Below, piece by piece: positions 8,631 to 16,342 of a stretch of 64,000 nucleotides of DNA. A model generated the notes under the pieces. The model had not been told where the DNA came from. It saw nothing but the letters and a program-made list of their open reading frames with translations, and did not search any database. Origin of the DNA: Rhizobium sp. BK399 (lineage in GTDB: Bacteria; Pseudomonadota; Alphaproteobacteria; Rhizobiales; Rhizobiaceae); assembly GCF_014194695.1 (NCBI RefSeq), contig NZ_JACIAH010000009.1:161964-225963 (forward strand), written 5' to 3'. The position numbers and the translations under genes were made by a program. How positions within the stretch are numbered: the first letter of the stretch is position 1; each line of letters starts with the position of its first letter.

Positions 8631-9101
8631 CTAGCGAATGCGACTGGCCACACCCACCTGCGCGCGAGGTAGAAGACCGGCGCGGATCCGATCTGCTTTC
8701 GCCAACAAAGGCGCAGCAGGTTCCAACGCAGGAGCATCAGTTCGTCGCAACATTTCATACCGCTCTTGGGCCGCAAGGCGATCCTCATTCGAGACCGGGG
8801 CCGCCGGCGCGCCGTCGATGTCGAAGCGCAGGGAGTCGGGTTGCGCCATTGCAAAGAAATATCGTTTTGAATGGAGGTACGCGCCCGTGGCCTTCCGCAA
8901 CGATGTAACGGAAACACCGGGCCGCAAGCGCAGTCTCAAATGGTTCCAGAGGCCGCATTCGAATGGCTTGATAGGATCGCCGACCCTTACCGGCAATATG
9001 CCAACCGGTTCACGGAGGAGATCATTGATCGTGGTTGCTTTTATGATATCCGGTTCCGTTGAACAGATCGGTCCGCGGCTATAGGTCCAAGGCTTCGTCA
9101 T
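8631..9101 (-). CDS. ProQ/FinO-domain RNA-binding protein beside repABC
   Basis: The 156-residue product carries a ProQ/FinO core. A leading segment (INDLLREPVGILPVRVGDPIKPF, residues 25-48, written here as the LLREP and RVGDPIKPF motifs) is followed by LRKATGAYLHSKRYFFAMA and RFDIDGAPAAPVS near residues 85-120, the usual end of the fold. Proteins of this family bind structured RNAs with T-tails; FinO itself stabilises the antisense RNA FinP of F plasmids. The gene is convergent with repC. A good AGAGGT ribosome site precedes the ATG at 9101. A role on the ctRNA is an inference from position. Confidence 0.7.
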   Translation of the reverse strand: MTKPWTYSRGPICSTEPDIIKATTINDLLREPVGILPVRVGDPIKPFECGLWNHLRLRLRPGVSVTSLRKATGAYLHSKRYFFAMAQPDSLRFDIDGAPAAPVSNEDRLAAQERYEMLRRTDAPALEPAAPLLAKADRIRAGLLPRAQVGVASRIR

Positions 9102-9260
9102 GAAAGATTACCTCTGCGTCCCGTCCTAGTGGACTCCGTGAAGTGATTTCGACGGCATATAGGCGATCGAATGGACGCATTCGGCCTCTAGCGGCTGAGA
9201 GCGATTAAAATTATCGTAAGCATGGTCCTGGGTTTGCGACCGGAAGGAAGGGGGACAGAG

Positions 9261-9584
9261 CTAGCCACCGGCACCGGGTGGCGCATCGTTTACGAGATAT
9301 TCCTTGTATTGAACCGTGTCCGCTTCATCGGTATAGACCCTTTCTGCTGGTTTGAGGCGCACGCCTGGTCCACCCTCATTCGAATATTCTGTTAAGAAGA
9401 CAACACCGCTCCTCTCCACCGAGGCGATGATATCCCTTAAGCCCTCGGTATCGTCAGCAATTATCCCCATCTGGTTTTCCACAAGATCGATAGTGCTTGC
9501 CGTTACTCCCGCGGCCCTGGCAAGGTCGCTCACCTGCCAACCCAACAGGGCCCTGGCCGCTTTGATCTGACTGCCCAGTATCAT
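9261..9584 (-). CDS. XRE-family helix-turn-helix regulator
   Basis: This 107-residue protein has a single Cro/C1-type HTH at residues 5-60 (IKAARALLGWQVSDLARAAG then STIDLVE). The short C-terminal tail is rich in Pro and Gly. It resembles small rhizobial XRE proteins in which the domain is followed by a strand reading GVVFL. A GGGAG ribosome site lies six bases before the ATG. The gene has its own near-perfect EcfG-type promoter (9653-9677), so it probably acts inside the stress response. Targets are unknown. Confidence 0.85.
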   Translation of the reverse strand: MILGSQIKAARALLGWQVSDLARAAGVTASTIDLVENQMGIIADDTEGLRDIIASVERSGVVFLTEYSNEGGPGVRLKPAERVYTDEADTVQYKEYLVNDAPPGAGG

Positions 9585-9652
9585 GGTGTTCTCCCACGGC
9601 TTCGGTCATGTGTTAGACAAGCAGGGATATTGTGTCCCGGACATATGGCTCG

Positions 9653-9677
9653 AACGTGCAAATCTCTTTCCCGTTCC
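9653..9677 (-). promoter_or_regulatory. EcfG-type promoter of the XRE gene
   Basis: Read on the minus strand: GGAAC, 16 bases, CGTT. The -10 ends about 69 bases before the XRE start codon. Confidence 0.75.
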
Positions 9678-9777
9678 GCATTTCATAAGAATTACTGTCG
9701 GTCCTGCGATCGAAGGCCGTAATGGTTAGCGGGCAATTCTTTGGCATCAGACAGTATAGCAGTCGTTTGGATACTCG

Positions 9778-10263
9778 CTAGGACAGCGCATGCATCAAGT
9801 GCTGGCGTGCACGGTTGACGCGGCTTTTAATGGTGCCGATAGGGCACTGAAAATGATCCGCAGCTTCCTCGTAGCTGCGTCCGTCAATGAAGACGAACTC
9901 GAAGGCGCCCCGATATTTCTCAGGCAGGCGCACACAGGCCGCTTCCAGTTCATGACCTCGAATGCGCCATTCCTGGTCCGGCTGAACGCTTTCCCGCGAG
10001 GACACGCATTCCAACGTCCCGACCGCTTCCCTTCTTGTCACTCGATAGCACGAGCAGAAGGTGTTGCGCATGATTGTGAAGAGCCAGGATTTGAGCCGGG
10101 TCCCCTCTTCATAACGGTCCAGGTGAATAAGTGCGCGGACCAGCGTTTCTTGAACCAGATCATCGGCATCGGCGGCGTTCCGATAAAAGGTTCTCGCAAA
10201 CGCGCGCAACGCCGGCATCAGACTCACGATTTCCCGGCGAACGGTTTCGGTTGAACTGTACAC
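9778..10263 (-). CDS. ecfG: EcfG-like ECF sigma factor (general stress response type)
   Basis: This is an ECF sigma factor of about 161 residues. Region 2 includes NAADADDLVQETLVRALIHLD, with the following LKSWLFTIMRNTF stretch; region 4 ends RSYEEAADHFQCPIGTIKSRVNRAR. These are typical of the EcfG (ECF15) group that drives the alphaproteobacterial general stress response. I prefer the GTG at 10263, which has AAGGGAAGG eight bases upstream; the longer ATG start at 10290 would begin at the predicted transcription start. The gene has an EcfG-type promoter, suggesting autoregulation. No nepR or phyR is adjacent, so it is probably a paralogue of a chromosomal ecfG. Confidence 0.88.
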   Translation of the reverse strand: MYSSTETVRREIVSLMPALRAFARTFYRNAADADDLVQETLVRALIHLDRYEEGTRLKSWLFTIMRNTFCSCYRVTRREAVGTLECVSSRESVQPDQEWRIRGHELEAACVRLPEKYRGAFEFVFIDGRSYEEAADHFQCPIGTIKSRVNRARQHLMHALS

Positions 10264-10297
10264 GAGTATGGCCTTCCCTTGGAGATACATGAAGGAG

Positions 10298-10322
10298 AAG
10301 GACTGACCGGGTACTTCGTTCC
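10298..10322 (-). promoter_or_regulatory. EcfG-type promoter of the sigma factor gene
   Basis: Minus strand GGAAC, 16 bases, CCTT. The predicted start near 10291 would give about 28 bases of leader before the preferred GTG start. Confidence 0.6.
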
Positions 10323-10369
10323 GGCCTCATGCGTTAAGTACGAAACCGCACGAATTGAAGATGGCAGTC

Positions 10370-10870
10370 TCAGATCGAGGCGACAGTTCCAAAAAGAGCC
10401 TCGGCAATCTGCTGGAGTTCTGTCGTCCTTGCGCAAAGATGGAAGCCACCATAGATGCCCGAAAGTTCCGGGCTGACATAGGCTGTGGCGAAGATGAAGG
10501 GAATTTCGAGGAATAGCAGCCTTTCGGCTAATGGAAACACTGCGTCACCATCAAATTGTAGATCGAGGATGGCAGCGTCAATGTTCTCATTCGTCAACAA
10601 TGTCAGGCCTGACGGCACCGATGCTGCAGCGATCACGATGGCACCGCCTGTTTCGAGAAGCAGGCGCGTGTCATCATCGAGAAGGTGTCCCTCCTCAACA
10701 ATGAGGACGGTTCGTCCTTTGAACAACAGGGGCGCTATCTGTTTCAGTCGACAAATCCTTGGTTTGCTTCCGGCGTAGACTGCCGGTGGGATGATACGGA
10801 CAAAGTCCGGTCTTGTCTTCTGCGGGCAAGCTGTTCGTGTCGCCAAGGCGTTCGACACCGCGTTACCCAC
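10370..10870 (-). CDS. Receiver-domain (response-regulator-like) protein
   Basis: The conserved part begins around residue 50 (FKGRTVLIVEEGHLLDDDTR) and is a CheY-like receiver. The phospho-acceptor Asp is in AAILDLQFDG and the switch Thr in FIFATAYVS. The lysine normally found near the C-terminus (xxKP) is replaced within FHLCARTTEL, so signalling may be atypical. There is no output domain. The long N-terminal extension starts at a GTG without a clear ribosome site, so translation may begin further downstream. Its EcfG-type promoter and its place upstream of the sigma gene link it to the stress circuit. Confidence 0.7.
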   Translation of the reverse strand: MGNAVSNALATRTACPQKTRPDFVRIIPPAVYAGSKPRICRLKQIAPLLFKGRTVLIVEEGHLLDDDTRLLLETGGAIVIAAASVPSGLTLLTNENIDAAILDLQFDGDAVFPLAERLLFLEIPFIFATAYVSPELSGIYGGFHLCARTTELQQIAEALFGTVASI

Positions 10871-10923
10871 CTGTTTGAATACGGCTCTGGTGCCCCATCA
10901 GCTTACGCACCGAGAAGACTACG

Positions 10924-10948
10924 AACCGCGGCGGCGTCGTTTAGTTCC
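10924..10948 (-). promoter_or_regulatory. EcfG-type promoter of the receiver gene
   Basis: Minus strand GGAAC, 16 bases, GGTT; about 54 bases before the annotated start. Confidence 0.7.
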
Positions 10949-11083
10949 CGATCAAACGACTGAATTGATGGGCAGTCCTTTTCACCTCTGGCTTTCCGCA
11001 ACGCGGAGCTCAGCTGGCCACAAGCTATATCAATTCCCGTGTCAGGTGAGATGGGTAGTGGTTCGAACAGGAACCTCGCTCGC

Positions 11084-11848
11084 TCAGCCTGACCGTTGCA
11101 AATCCAATTCAACCATCAGCGGCAGATGGTCCGATGCCTGGCGGGCGAGAAGGTTGGTCTGGATCTCGGAAGCAGTGACACCAAACCCCTCGGAAACGAA
11201 AATATGGTCAAGACGCAATAGTGGGAACCTCGACGGGAAAGTCGGCCGGGGCTTGCGAGGCGCCATCAATTGTGCGTCCTGAAAGTGCTGCGCCAGGTGC
11301 CGATAAGCGGCGGACGAGCCCACGGCATTGAGATCGCCACAAATGATGGCAGGCAGTGCGCGAAATGCGGCGCTACCCATCCAGTTCTCACCGAGGAGTG
11401 TTGAAACCTGTCGCCTTCGATCTCCTGCTCGCAAGCCGAGATGGGTATTGATCACGTTGAGACGGTGACCCTGGGCAGTCACTTCCGCCCAGATCGCGCC
11501 ACGCGTCTCGCCGACCGAGGGCAGGGACCCGGCCCTTACCAGTTTTGTGGGAAGCGCTGTTAGGATCGCATCGCCGTAACGCTCTTCGCGCACGTGCAGC
11601 GCAGGATGGAAGTGGGATTCCATCTTAAGAAGGCTTGCAATCGTCTGAGCCTGATCGATACCGCCGGTTCGCTTTCTTCCCACATCAACCTCCTGGAGGG
11701 CGATGATGTCGGCTTTCGATTGCGCGATGACCTCGGCTATGCGCTTCGGGTCGAGGCGTCGATCCGTCCCGATGCAACTGTGAACATTGTATGTAAGGAT
11801 CCTCAGTCCGCGCAGAGGGGCCGGCAATGACGCTGACGTGATACTCAT
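11084..11848 (-). CDS. Endonuclease/exonuclease/phosphatase-family hydrolase
   Basis: This 254-residue protein has the DNase I-like metal-dependent hydrolase fold. Key motifs in order are ILTYNVHSCIG (Asn), DIIALQEVD (catalytic Glu), NVINTHLGL, ICGDLNAVG (Asp-x-Asn) and SDHLPLMVEL (Asp-His). Proteins of this kind often sit beside phospholipase D and UPF0104 membrane proteins, as here, and may act on phospholipid head groups, but nucleic acid cannot be excluded. The predicted EcfG start lies only a few bases ahead of the ATG and no ribosome site is visible, so the mRNA may be leaderless. Confidence 0.88.
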   Translation of the reverse strand: MSITSASLPAPLRGLRILTYNVHSCIGTDRRLDPKRIAEVIAQSKADIIALQEVDVGRKRTGGIDQAQTIASLLKMESHFHPALHVREERYGDAILTALPTKLVRAGSLPSVGETRGAIWAEVTAQGHRLNVINTHLGLRAGDRRRQVSTLLGENWMGSAAFRALPAIICGDLNAVGSSAAYRHLAQHFQDAQLMAPRKPRPTFPSRFPLLRLDHIFVSEGFGVTASEIQTNLLARQASDHLPLMVELDLQRSG

Positions 11849-11854
11849 TCGGCG

Positions 11855-11879
11855 GGAACCCGCGTTGGTTTATTTCGTT
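11855..11879 (+). promoter_or_regulatory. EcfG-type promoter, rightward half of an overlapping divergent pair
   Basis: Plus strand GGAAC, 16 bases, CGTT, serving the UPF0104 gene that starts at 11912. The -35 of each promoter overlaps the -10 of the other. Confidence 0.78.
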
Positions 11880-11881
11880 CC
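11857..11881 (-). promoter_or_regulatory. EcfG-type promoter, leftward half of an overlapping divergent pair
   Basis: Minus strand GGAAC, 16 bases, GGTT, serving the endonuclease-like gene. It occupies almost the same bases as the rightward promoter at 11855-11879. Confidence 0.75.
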
Positions 11882-11911
11882 CATTGAAAGCTCAACGCAA
11901 TCGGGATCTTC

Positions 11912-12883
11912 ATGACAGCCAAGCGCATTTTCATCAATCTGACTCTTGTGTTGGGCCTTCTTCTTGCAGCTTACCTTCTTTACAAGGTCTTCAAGCGGTA
12001 CTCGCTCGACGAAATCATGGCGTCTATTATTGCAATTCCCAAAACGCGACTCATGGCGAGCCTCGGGTGCTCAGCGCTTTCGTATTTGTGCCTGACCGGC
12101 TTTGATTGGATGGCACTCCGCTACGCAGGCAGGCCGTTGAGCTATCGGCGGGCTGCCGTTGCATCCTTCACCGGACTTTCGATCGGGCACAATCTCGGCG
12201 TTGCAGCCCTTAGCAGCGGAGCCGTACGATACCGATTCTACTCGCGGTGGGGTCTCGATGCTCAGCAAGTGGCCAAGGTCATACTGTTTTGCGGCGTCAC
12301 TGTTGGCATCGGCTTGTCAACGCTGGCTGGCATTGCCCTGCTCGTCAATCCCGGCGATGCGAGCAATCTGCTCCGCATCGGCTCGGCTGGGCTGCTTTGG
12401 ATGGGAATCCTTTGCCTCCTTGTTCCCGTGGCTTACGTCATTTTGGCCGGGACAGTGCGATCGGAACTGAAGCTCTGGAGATGGAGCTTCGAAATGCCTA
12501 ACACTAAATTGGCAGTAGGGCAGGTCATTATCGGTACCCTGAATTTCATTTTCGTGGCGGCCTGCCTGCACCAGCTTCTGGCAGCGAACGGCGATGTCAA
12601 TTTTGTCCAGACGGCTACGGCCTTCGTCCTGGCTAATGTGGCAATCCTTGTCACACATGTTCCAGGCGGTCTTGGCGTGCTGGAGGCGACTGTCAACCAT
12701 GTCTTGCCAGGCTCTGCCTCGATTGGGGCGCTCGTCGCTTTTCGCGTCGTATATTTTCTTCTTCCCCTCATGATCGGCCTGGCTGTCTTCGGGATCAGCG
12801 AGCTGACCTTCCGCAAGCGAAAGGCCACATCCTCAACCAAGCCCGCTCAGGATACGACCGAGGCGCAGGCGCAATCGTTGTAG
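11912..12883 (+). CDS. Lysylphosphatidylglycerol synthase-type transmembrane protein (UPF0104)
   Basis: This 323-residue integral membrane protein matches the flippase-like transmembrane half of MprF/LPG synthases (UPF0104). About eight hydrophobic segments run through the protein, with family features such as GLSIGHNLGVAALSSGAVRYR near residue 90 (described here by its GHNLG and SGAVRYR parts) and THVPGGLGVLEAT near 250. It lacks the aminoacyl-transferase domain, so it probably moves or flips a lipid rather than modifying it. The C-terminus is a polar tail. It is divergent from the endonuclease-like gene and overlaps the convergent phospholipase D gene by 51 bases. Confidence 0.88.
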   Translation: MTAKRIFINLTLVLGLLLAAYLLYKVFKRYSLDEIMASIIAIPKTRLMASLGCSALSYLCLTGFDWMALRYAGRPLSYRRAAVASFTGLSIGHNLGVAALSSGAVRYRFYSRWGLDAQQVAKVILFCGVTVGIGLSTLAGIALLVNPGDASNLLRIGSAGLLWMGILCLLVPVAYVILAGTVRSELKLWRWSFEMPNTKLAVGQVIIGTLNFIFVAACLHQLLAANGDVNFVQTATAFVLANVAILVTHVPGGLGVLEATVNHVLPGSASIGALVAFRVVYFLLPLMIGLAVFGISELTFRKRKATSSTKPAQDTTEAQAQSL

Positions 12884-14350
12884 CGGCCAATAGGGTTTGC
12901 GTGGATCGACAAACGATGTACCAGGTAACAACTCCGTTTTTCCCTGGATATCGACCGGAAATTCTCTCAGTTTTCGCCGTCCGATATTCAGCTCATCGAT
13001 TGTTGTCAGCATTGATCTGCAAGATCGTTCCAACTCGGTGACGTCTGCAGGACTTGCGTCCAGATGCTCTGCCATCAGGCGATGCCGCAGGAATGAGATC
13101 GCGTCTTGATGCTTCTTTGAATTTGCCTCGAGGGCAAGATCGCACTCGGTGTCCAGGCCCTCTGATCGGTTGTTGAGATTGGACGAGCCAATGCGCATGA
13201 AGCGGTCATCCACAATGATCAGCTTCGAATGAACAGTGAGTTCTTGATCTTTATCTTGCTCGTCCGGAACAACGGCATACATGACTTTCAGTCGACCATG
13301 ACGATCGACGCGCTTCAGTCGGCGGATCAACCTGTCACGGTTGTTCCCCATTGCGAGCTTTTCGATGAAGCCGTGCGAGCTTTTCGTAACGACAACCGCG
13401 ATCTCCGGGCCATCTGGATCCTTCAATCGCTTCGCAAGGGCCCGAGCGACACTGGATGATGCGAGGTACTGCGTTTCGACATAGATAAGACGCTGTGCGG
13501 AAGCGATGGCATCCCGCGTCAGCCGTCTTGCCTCATAGCGCCCCCTCTTCCCGATGAGACCAGGTTCGGTCAAAGCAATGGCGGCAGGAATGTTCTCCAT
13601 CTCGGCAACAACGGCTGGCCAGATATCCGATGGCCGCGTTAAGGGCTCGATCTTTTCGCCCGTTGCTTTCTTCCAGCGCCGGCGCGCGACATCGCCGACC
13701 AACTCTGCCGCCTTGCCTGAGATGACTGACTGGATGTCGTGAACCGGCTCGTAAGGCGTGCCGTCGGGAGAACGACGCAGCGGATTTGACACGCGATGAT
13801 CAGGCTCGTCCCATCGTCTGGCGGTAAGGTCGATCCCGCCGAGGAAGGCCAGGTTTCCGTCAATCGATACAAGCTTTTGATGGTGGCATGCGCGAAGCGG
13901 GTGCCGGAAATCAAAACGCAAGGAAATCTGCGGATGGGAGACGGGGTTGCGATGGAAGAGCTGGAGCGACTTGCCTGAGTAGATCGGGCCCATGCCCCAG
14001 ACCAAAATCCGGACCTGTAGCTGCGGATGGCTATCGACGATGGACAGAAGCAGTTCGCCAAGTGTTTGGGTGCTCGTCTTTGGCTTCAGCCGGATGTCGG
14101 GGTTGAAGTCCCAGCCGACGATCCAGATCTCGCGGCGTGCCTGTCTCAGAGCATGATCGAGGGCGGAAAAATAGGCTGCGCCATCGACGAGGAAGGCTGC
14201 TTTATCCGCACATTCGCTGCGCCAGGCGTTCCATCCCGGGCGGATGACCGGTTGGCCAGGCAAGACCGGTTTCGCTCGTCGCAAAGCTGAGCCAACAACC
14301 TTGATTGGATTGACAGCTTTTGGCGCGCCCGTGGTATGAAACTCCAGCAT
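12833..14350 (-). CDS. Phospholipase D / cardiolipin synthase-family protein
   Basis: This protein of about 505 residues has two HKD motifs, the hallmark of the PLD superfamily: HHQKLVSIDG with GGID near residue 200, and HSKLIIVDD with GSSNLNNRS near residue 405. No membrane anchor is obvious. It may make cardiolipin or hydrolyse or transfer phosphatidyl groups in the envelope. The ATG at 14350 has AGGA five bases before it and lies about 30 bases behind the predicted EcfG start; the longer frame is unsupported. With the endonuclease-like and UPF0104 genes it forms an envelope-lipid cluster. Its 3' end overlaps the convergent UPF0104 gene. Confidence 0.9.
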   Translation of the reverse strand: MLEFHTTGAPKAVNPIKVVGSALRRAKPVLPGQPVIRPGWNAWRSECADKAAFLVDGAAYFSALDHALRQARREIWIVGWDFNPDIRLKPKTSTQTLGELLLSIVDSHPQLQVRILVWGMGPIYSGKSLQLFHRNPVSHPQISLRFDFRHPLRACHHQKLVSIDGNLAFLGGIDLTARRWDEPDHRVSNPLRRSPDGTPYEPVHDIQSVISGKAAELVGDVARRRWKKATGEKIEPLTRPSDIWPAVVAEMENIPAAIALTEPGLIGKRGRYEARRLTRDAIASAQRLIYVETQYLASSSVARALAKRLKDPDGPEIAVVVTKSSHGFIEKLAMGNNRDRLIRRLKRVDRHGRLKVMYAVVPDEQDKDQELTVHSKLIIVDDRFMRIGSSNLNNRSEGLDTECDLALEANSKKHQDAISFLRHRLMAEHLDASPADVTELERSCRSMLTTIDELNIGRRKLREFPVDIQGKTELLPGTSFVDPRKPYWPLQRLRLRLGRILSGLG

Positions 14351-14386
14351 TTGGTCCTGTTTTCTGTTGCCATGGAAGTCTCGCGT

Positions 14387-14412
14387 AACGCGCAAGCCTG
14401 CGTGTGGGTTCC
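14387..14412 (-). promoter_or_regulatory. EcfG-type promoter of the phospholipase D gene
   Basis: Minus strand GGAAC, 17 bases, CGTT (equivalent to GGAAC-N19-TT). Confidence 0.7.
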
Positions 14413-14461
14413 AGCCTCCTATCGAGCTGCACGCCACAGAGGTGTGCAACATTTTGCCGCT

Positions 14462-14486
14462 GGAACATTCCGGCCGTCACATCGTT
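14462..14486 (+). promoter_or_regulatory. EcfG-type promoter of the DUF2231-sorbosone dehydrogenase operon
   Basis: Plus strand GGAAC, 16 bases, CGTT; about 30 bases before the ATG at 14516. Confidence 0.78.
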
Positions 14487-14515
14487 TGGGCCGAAACTTC
14501 AGCCGGATCAATGCC

Positions 14516-14968
14516 ATGTCATCTCACGCCCTGCTTCCCCTTCGACTAGTGGCCCCCAGGACCGCCTTCCGCTCTATTCCCCTCCATTTCTCGGCAACCT
14601 GTTTTATCGGTGCCCTGCTGACCGACATCGCCTATTGGAAGACCGCTGAAATGACCTGGGCCGATTTTTCGGCCTGGCTTCTGATGGCAGGCTTGGTGTT
14701 GGGCGTCGTCGGAGCGGTAGGGGTTGTTGCGGACTGGAGCCGTGGGGTTCTGACGACGGCTCCATTGCGCCTTGTCATGTACTTCGGATGTCTTCTGGCA
14801 GCGTTTCTCCTCGGTTTTCTAAACACACTCATTCACAGCAGGGATGCCTGGACGTCTGTCGTGCCGACGGGCCTGGCAACCTCGATCGCAACCTTCGTGG
14901 CAATCGTCATTGCCGCGTTGCTTGGCGCGGGCATTCAGCGCCATCCGGCAGAGGAGGTAATGGGATGA
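14516..14968 (+). CDS. DUF2231 membrane protein
   Basis: This 150-residue protein has four predicted membrane helices, including the family's FSATCFIGALLTDIAYW stretch near residue 25. DUF2231 proteins are inner-membrane proteins frequently coupled to periplasmic quinoprotein dehydrogenases and may pass electrons or anchor the enzyme. The ATG at 14516 follows the predicted EcfG start; the longer frame would begin inside the divergent phospholipase gene. The stop overlaps the next gene's start (ATGA), so the two are translationally coupled. Confidence 0.85.
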   Translation: MSSHALLPLRLVAPRTAFRSIPLHFSATCFIGALLTDIAYWKTAEMTWADFSAWLLMAGLVLGVVGAVGVVADWSRGVLTTAPLRLVMYFGCLLAAFLLGFLNTLIHSRDAWTSVVPTGLATSIATFVAIVIAALLGAGIQRHPAEEVMG

Positions 14969-16293
14969 ACAACCTTTCGCCCAATCTGAAGGTCCGAGCC
15001 TGTTCGATACTGCTGGCTTCGACGATTTTGGCTGCATGCAGTGACAACGATCCGGATCCATCCGGCGGCATAGGCCCGACGCCCGATCTTCCCGAGCAGT
15101 CGCAGTATCTCTTTCCTCCGATGCATCTTGCCAAGGTCGTCGGCTGGAAAAGCAACGAAACGCCGTCGGTCGCGTCTGGGCTGAAGATCCAGGCTCTCGC
15201 GCAAGGACTACAGCATCCAAGATCACTCTACACGCTGCCGAATGGCGACATCCTCGTGGTCGAGTCAGAGGCTCCTGCCGAGGCACCAGCCAAGCGGCCC
15301 AAGGATATCATCATGGGCTTCGTTGAAGCCTTCGCCACCAATAGCGGGGGTGGCAAGCCCGCCAATCGAATCACGCTTCTGCGTGACACGGACGGTGACG
15401 GCAAGGCCGATATCAAGCAGACGTTCCTCGAACATTTGAATTCACCGTTCGGTGTCGCGCTCGTCGGGAAAGAGCTGTACGTTGCGAACACGGACGCGAT
15501 CATGCGATATCCCTACAAGGACGGTGATACGAAGATCTCCGATCCGGGCACCCGCCTTACCGAACTGCCGGGTGGGCCGATTGATCATCACTGGACGAAG
15601 AGCCTTGTGGCGAGCGAGGACGGTTTGCGCCTCTATGTTGGCGTCGGTTCTAACAGCAACATTACCGAAAACGGCATCGAGGCCGAAAAGGGGCGGGCCG
15701 CCATCTGGGAGGTTGATCGCGCATCGGGACGGGCACGGGTATTCGCCGATGGGCTTCGCAATCCAAACGGCCTCACATTCGAACCGACGACAAAGGCACT
15801 CTGGACGGTGGTCAATGAACGTGACGAACTCGGCCCCAACCTCGTTCCCGACTATATGACCTCGGTGAAGGAAGGCGGCTTCTATGGGTGGCCATACAGT
15901 TATTACGGAAAGAACGTTGATCCACGCGTAATGCCGCAAAGGCCCGACCTTGTCGAAAAGGCGATCGCACCGGATTATGCCCTCGGCTCTCACGTTGCCC
16001 CGCTCGGTCTGGTGTTCAACCAGGGACAGAGCCTTACAGCCGCCTATTCTGGTGGCGCCTTTATCGGCGAGCATGGCAGTTGGAACAGGCATTCCTTCAA
16101 CGGATATAAGGTCGTCTTCGTGCCGTTCGAAGCAGGTAAGCCGAACGGAAAACCGGTCGACATCGTCACCGGCTTCCTGAGCGACAGGAATGAAGCCAGA
16201 GGCAGACCGGTCGGTCTGGCACTGGACAAGGGCGGTGCACTGCTGATCGCTGATGATGCGGGCAATACTGTCTGGCGCGTCACGTCTGGCTGA
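14965..16293 (+). CDS. Sorbosone/glucose dehydrogenase-family periplasmic lipoprotein (PQQ-type beta-propeller)
   Basis: This protein of about 442 residues begins with a lipoprotein signal peptide ending in STILAAC, so Cys is the lipidated residue. The mature part is a beta-propeller of the soluble glucose/L-sorbosone dehydrogenase family, with repeated blades such as RITLLRDTDGDGKADIKQTF, a VASEDGLRLYVGVGSNSN segment and a terminal GGALLIADDAGNTVWRV motif. It probably oxidises a sugar or aldehyde with PQQ in the periplasm; activity depends on cofactor supply not encoded here. It is translationally coupled to DUF2231 and shares its stress promoter. Confidence 0.9.
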   Translation: MNNLSPNLKVRACSILLASTILAACSDNDPDPSGGIGPTPDLPEQSQYLFPPMHLAKVVGWKSNETPSVASGLKIQALAQGLQHPRSLYTLPNGDILVVESEAPAEAPAKRPKDIIMGFVEAFATNSGGGKPANRITLLRDTDGDGKADIKQTFLEHLNSPFGVALVGKELYVANTDAIMRYPYKDGDTKISDPGTRLTELPGGPIDHHWTKSLVASEDGLRLYVGVGSNSNITENGIEAEKGRAAIWEVDRASGRARVFADGLRNPNGLTFEPTTKALWTVVNERDELGPNLVPDYMTSVKEGGFYGWPYSYYGKNVDPRVMPQRPDLVEKAIAPDYALGSHVAPLGLVFNQGQSLTAAYSGGAFIGEHGSWNRHSFNGYKVVFVPFEAGKPNGKPVDIVTGFLSDRNEARGRPVGLALDKGGALLIADDAGNTVWRVTSG

Positions 16294-16342
16294 TAGTTTG
16301 AGTTTTGCTTCGAAAACCCGCTGTCGTTTCGTCACGTAGAGG

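Noticed and set aside
8381..8908. A long plus-strand frame opposite the ProQ/FinO gene
   Set aside because: The minus strand encodes a clear ProQ/FinO fold with a ribosome site, so the plus frame is a shadow.
10903..11112. A 69-codon minus-strand frame between the receiver and endonuclease-like genes
   Set aside because: It starts inside the endonuclease-like gene and spans the promoter at 10924-10948; no family resemblance.
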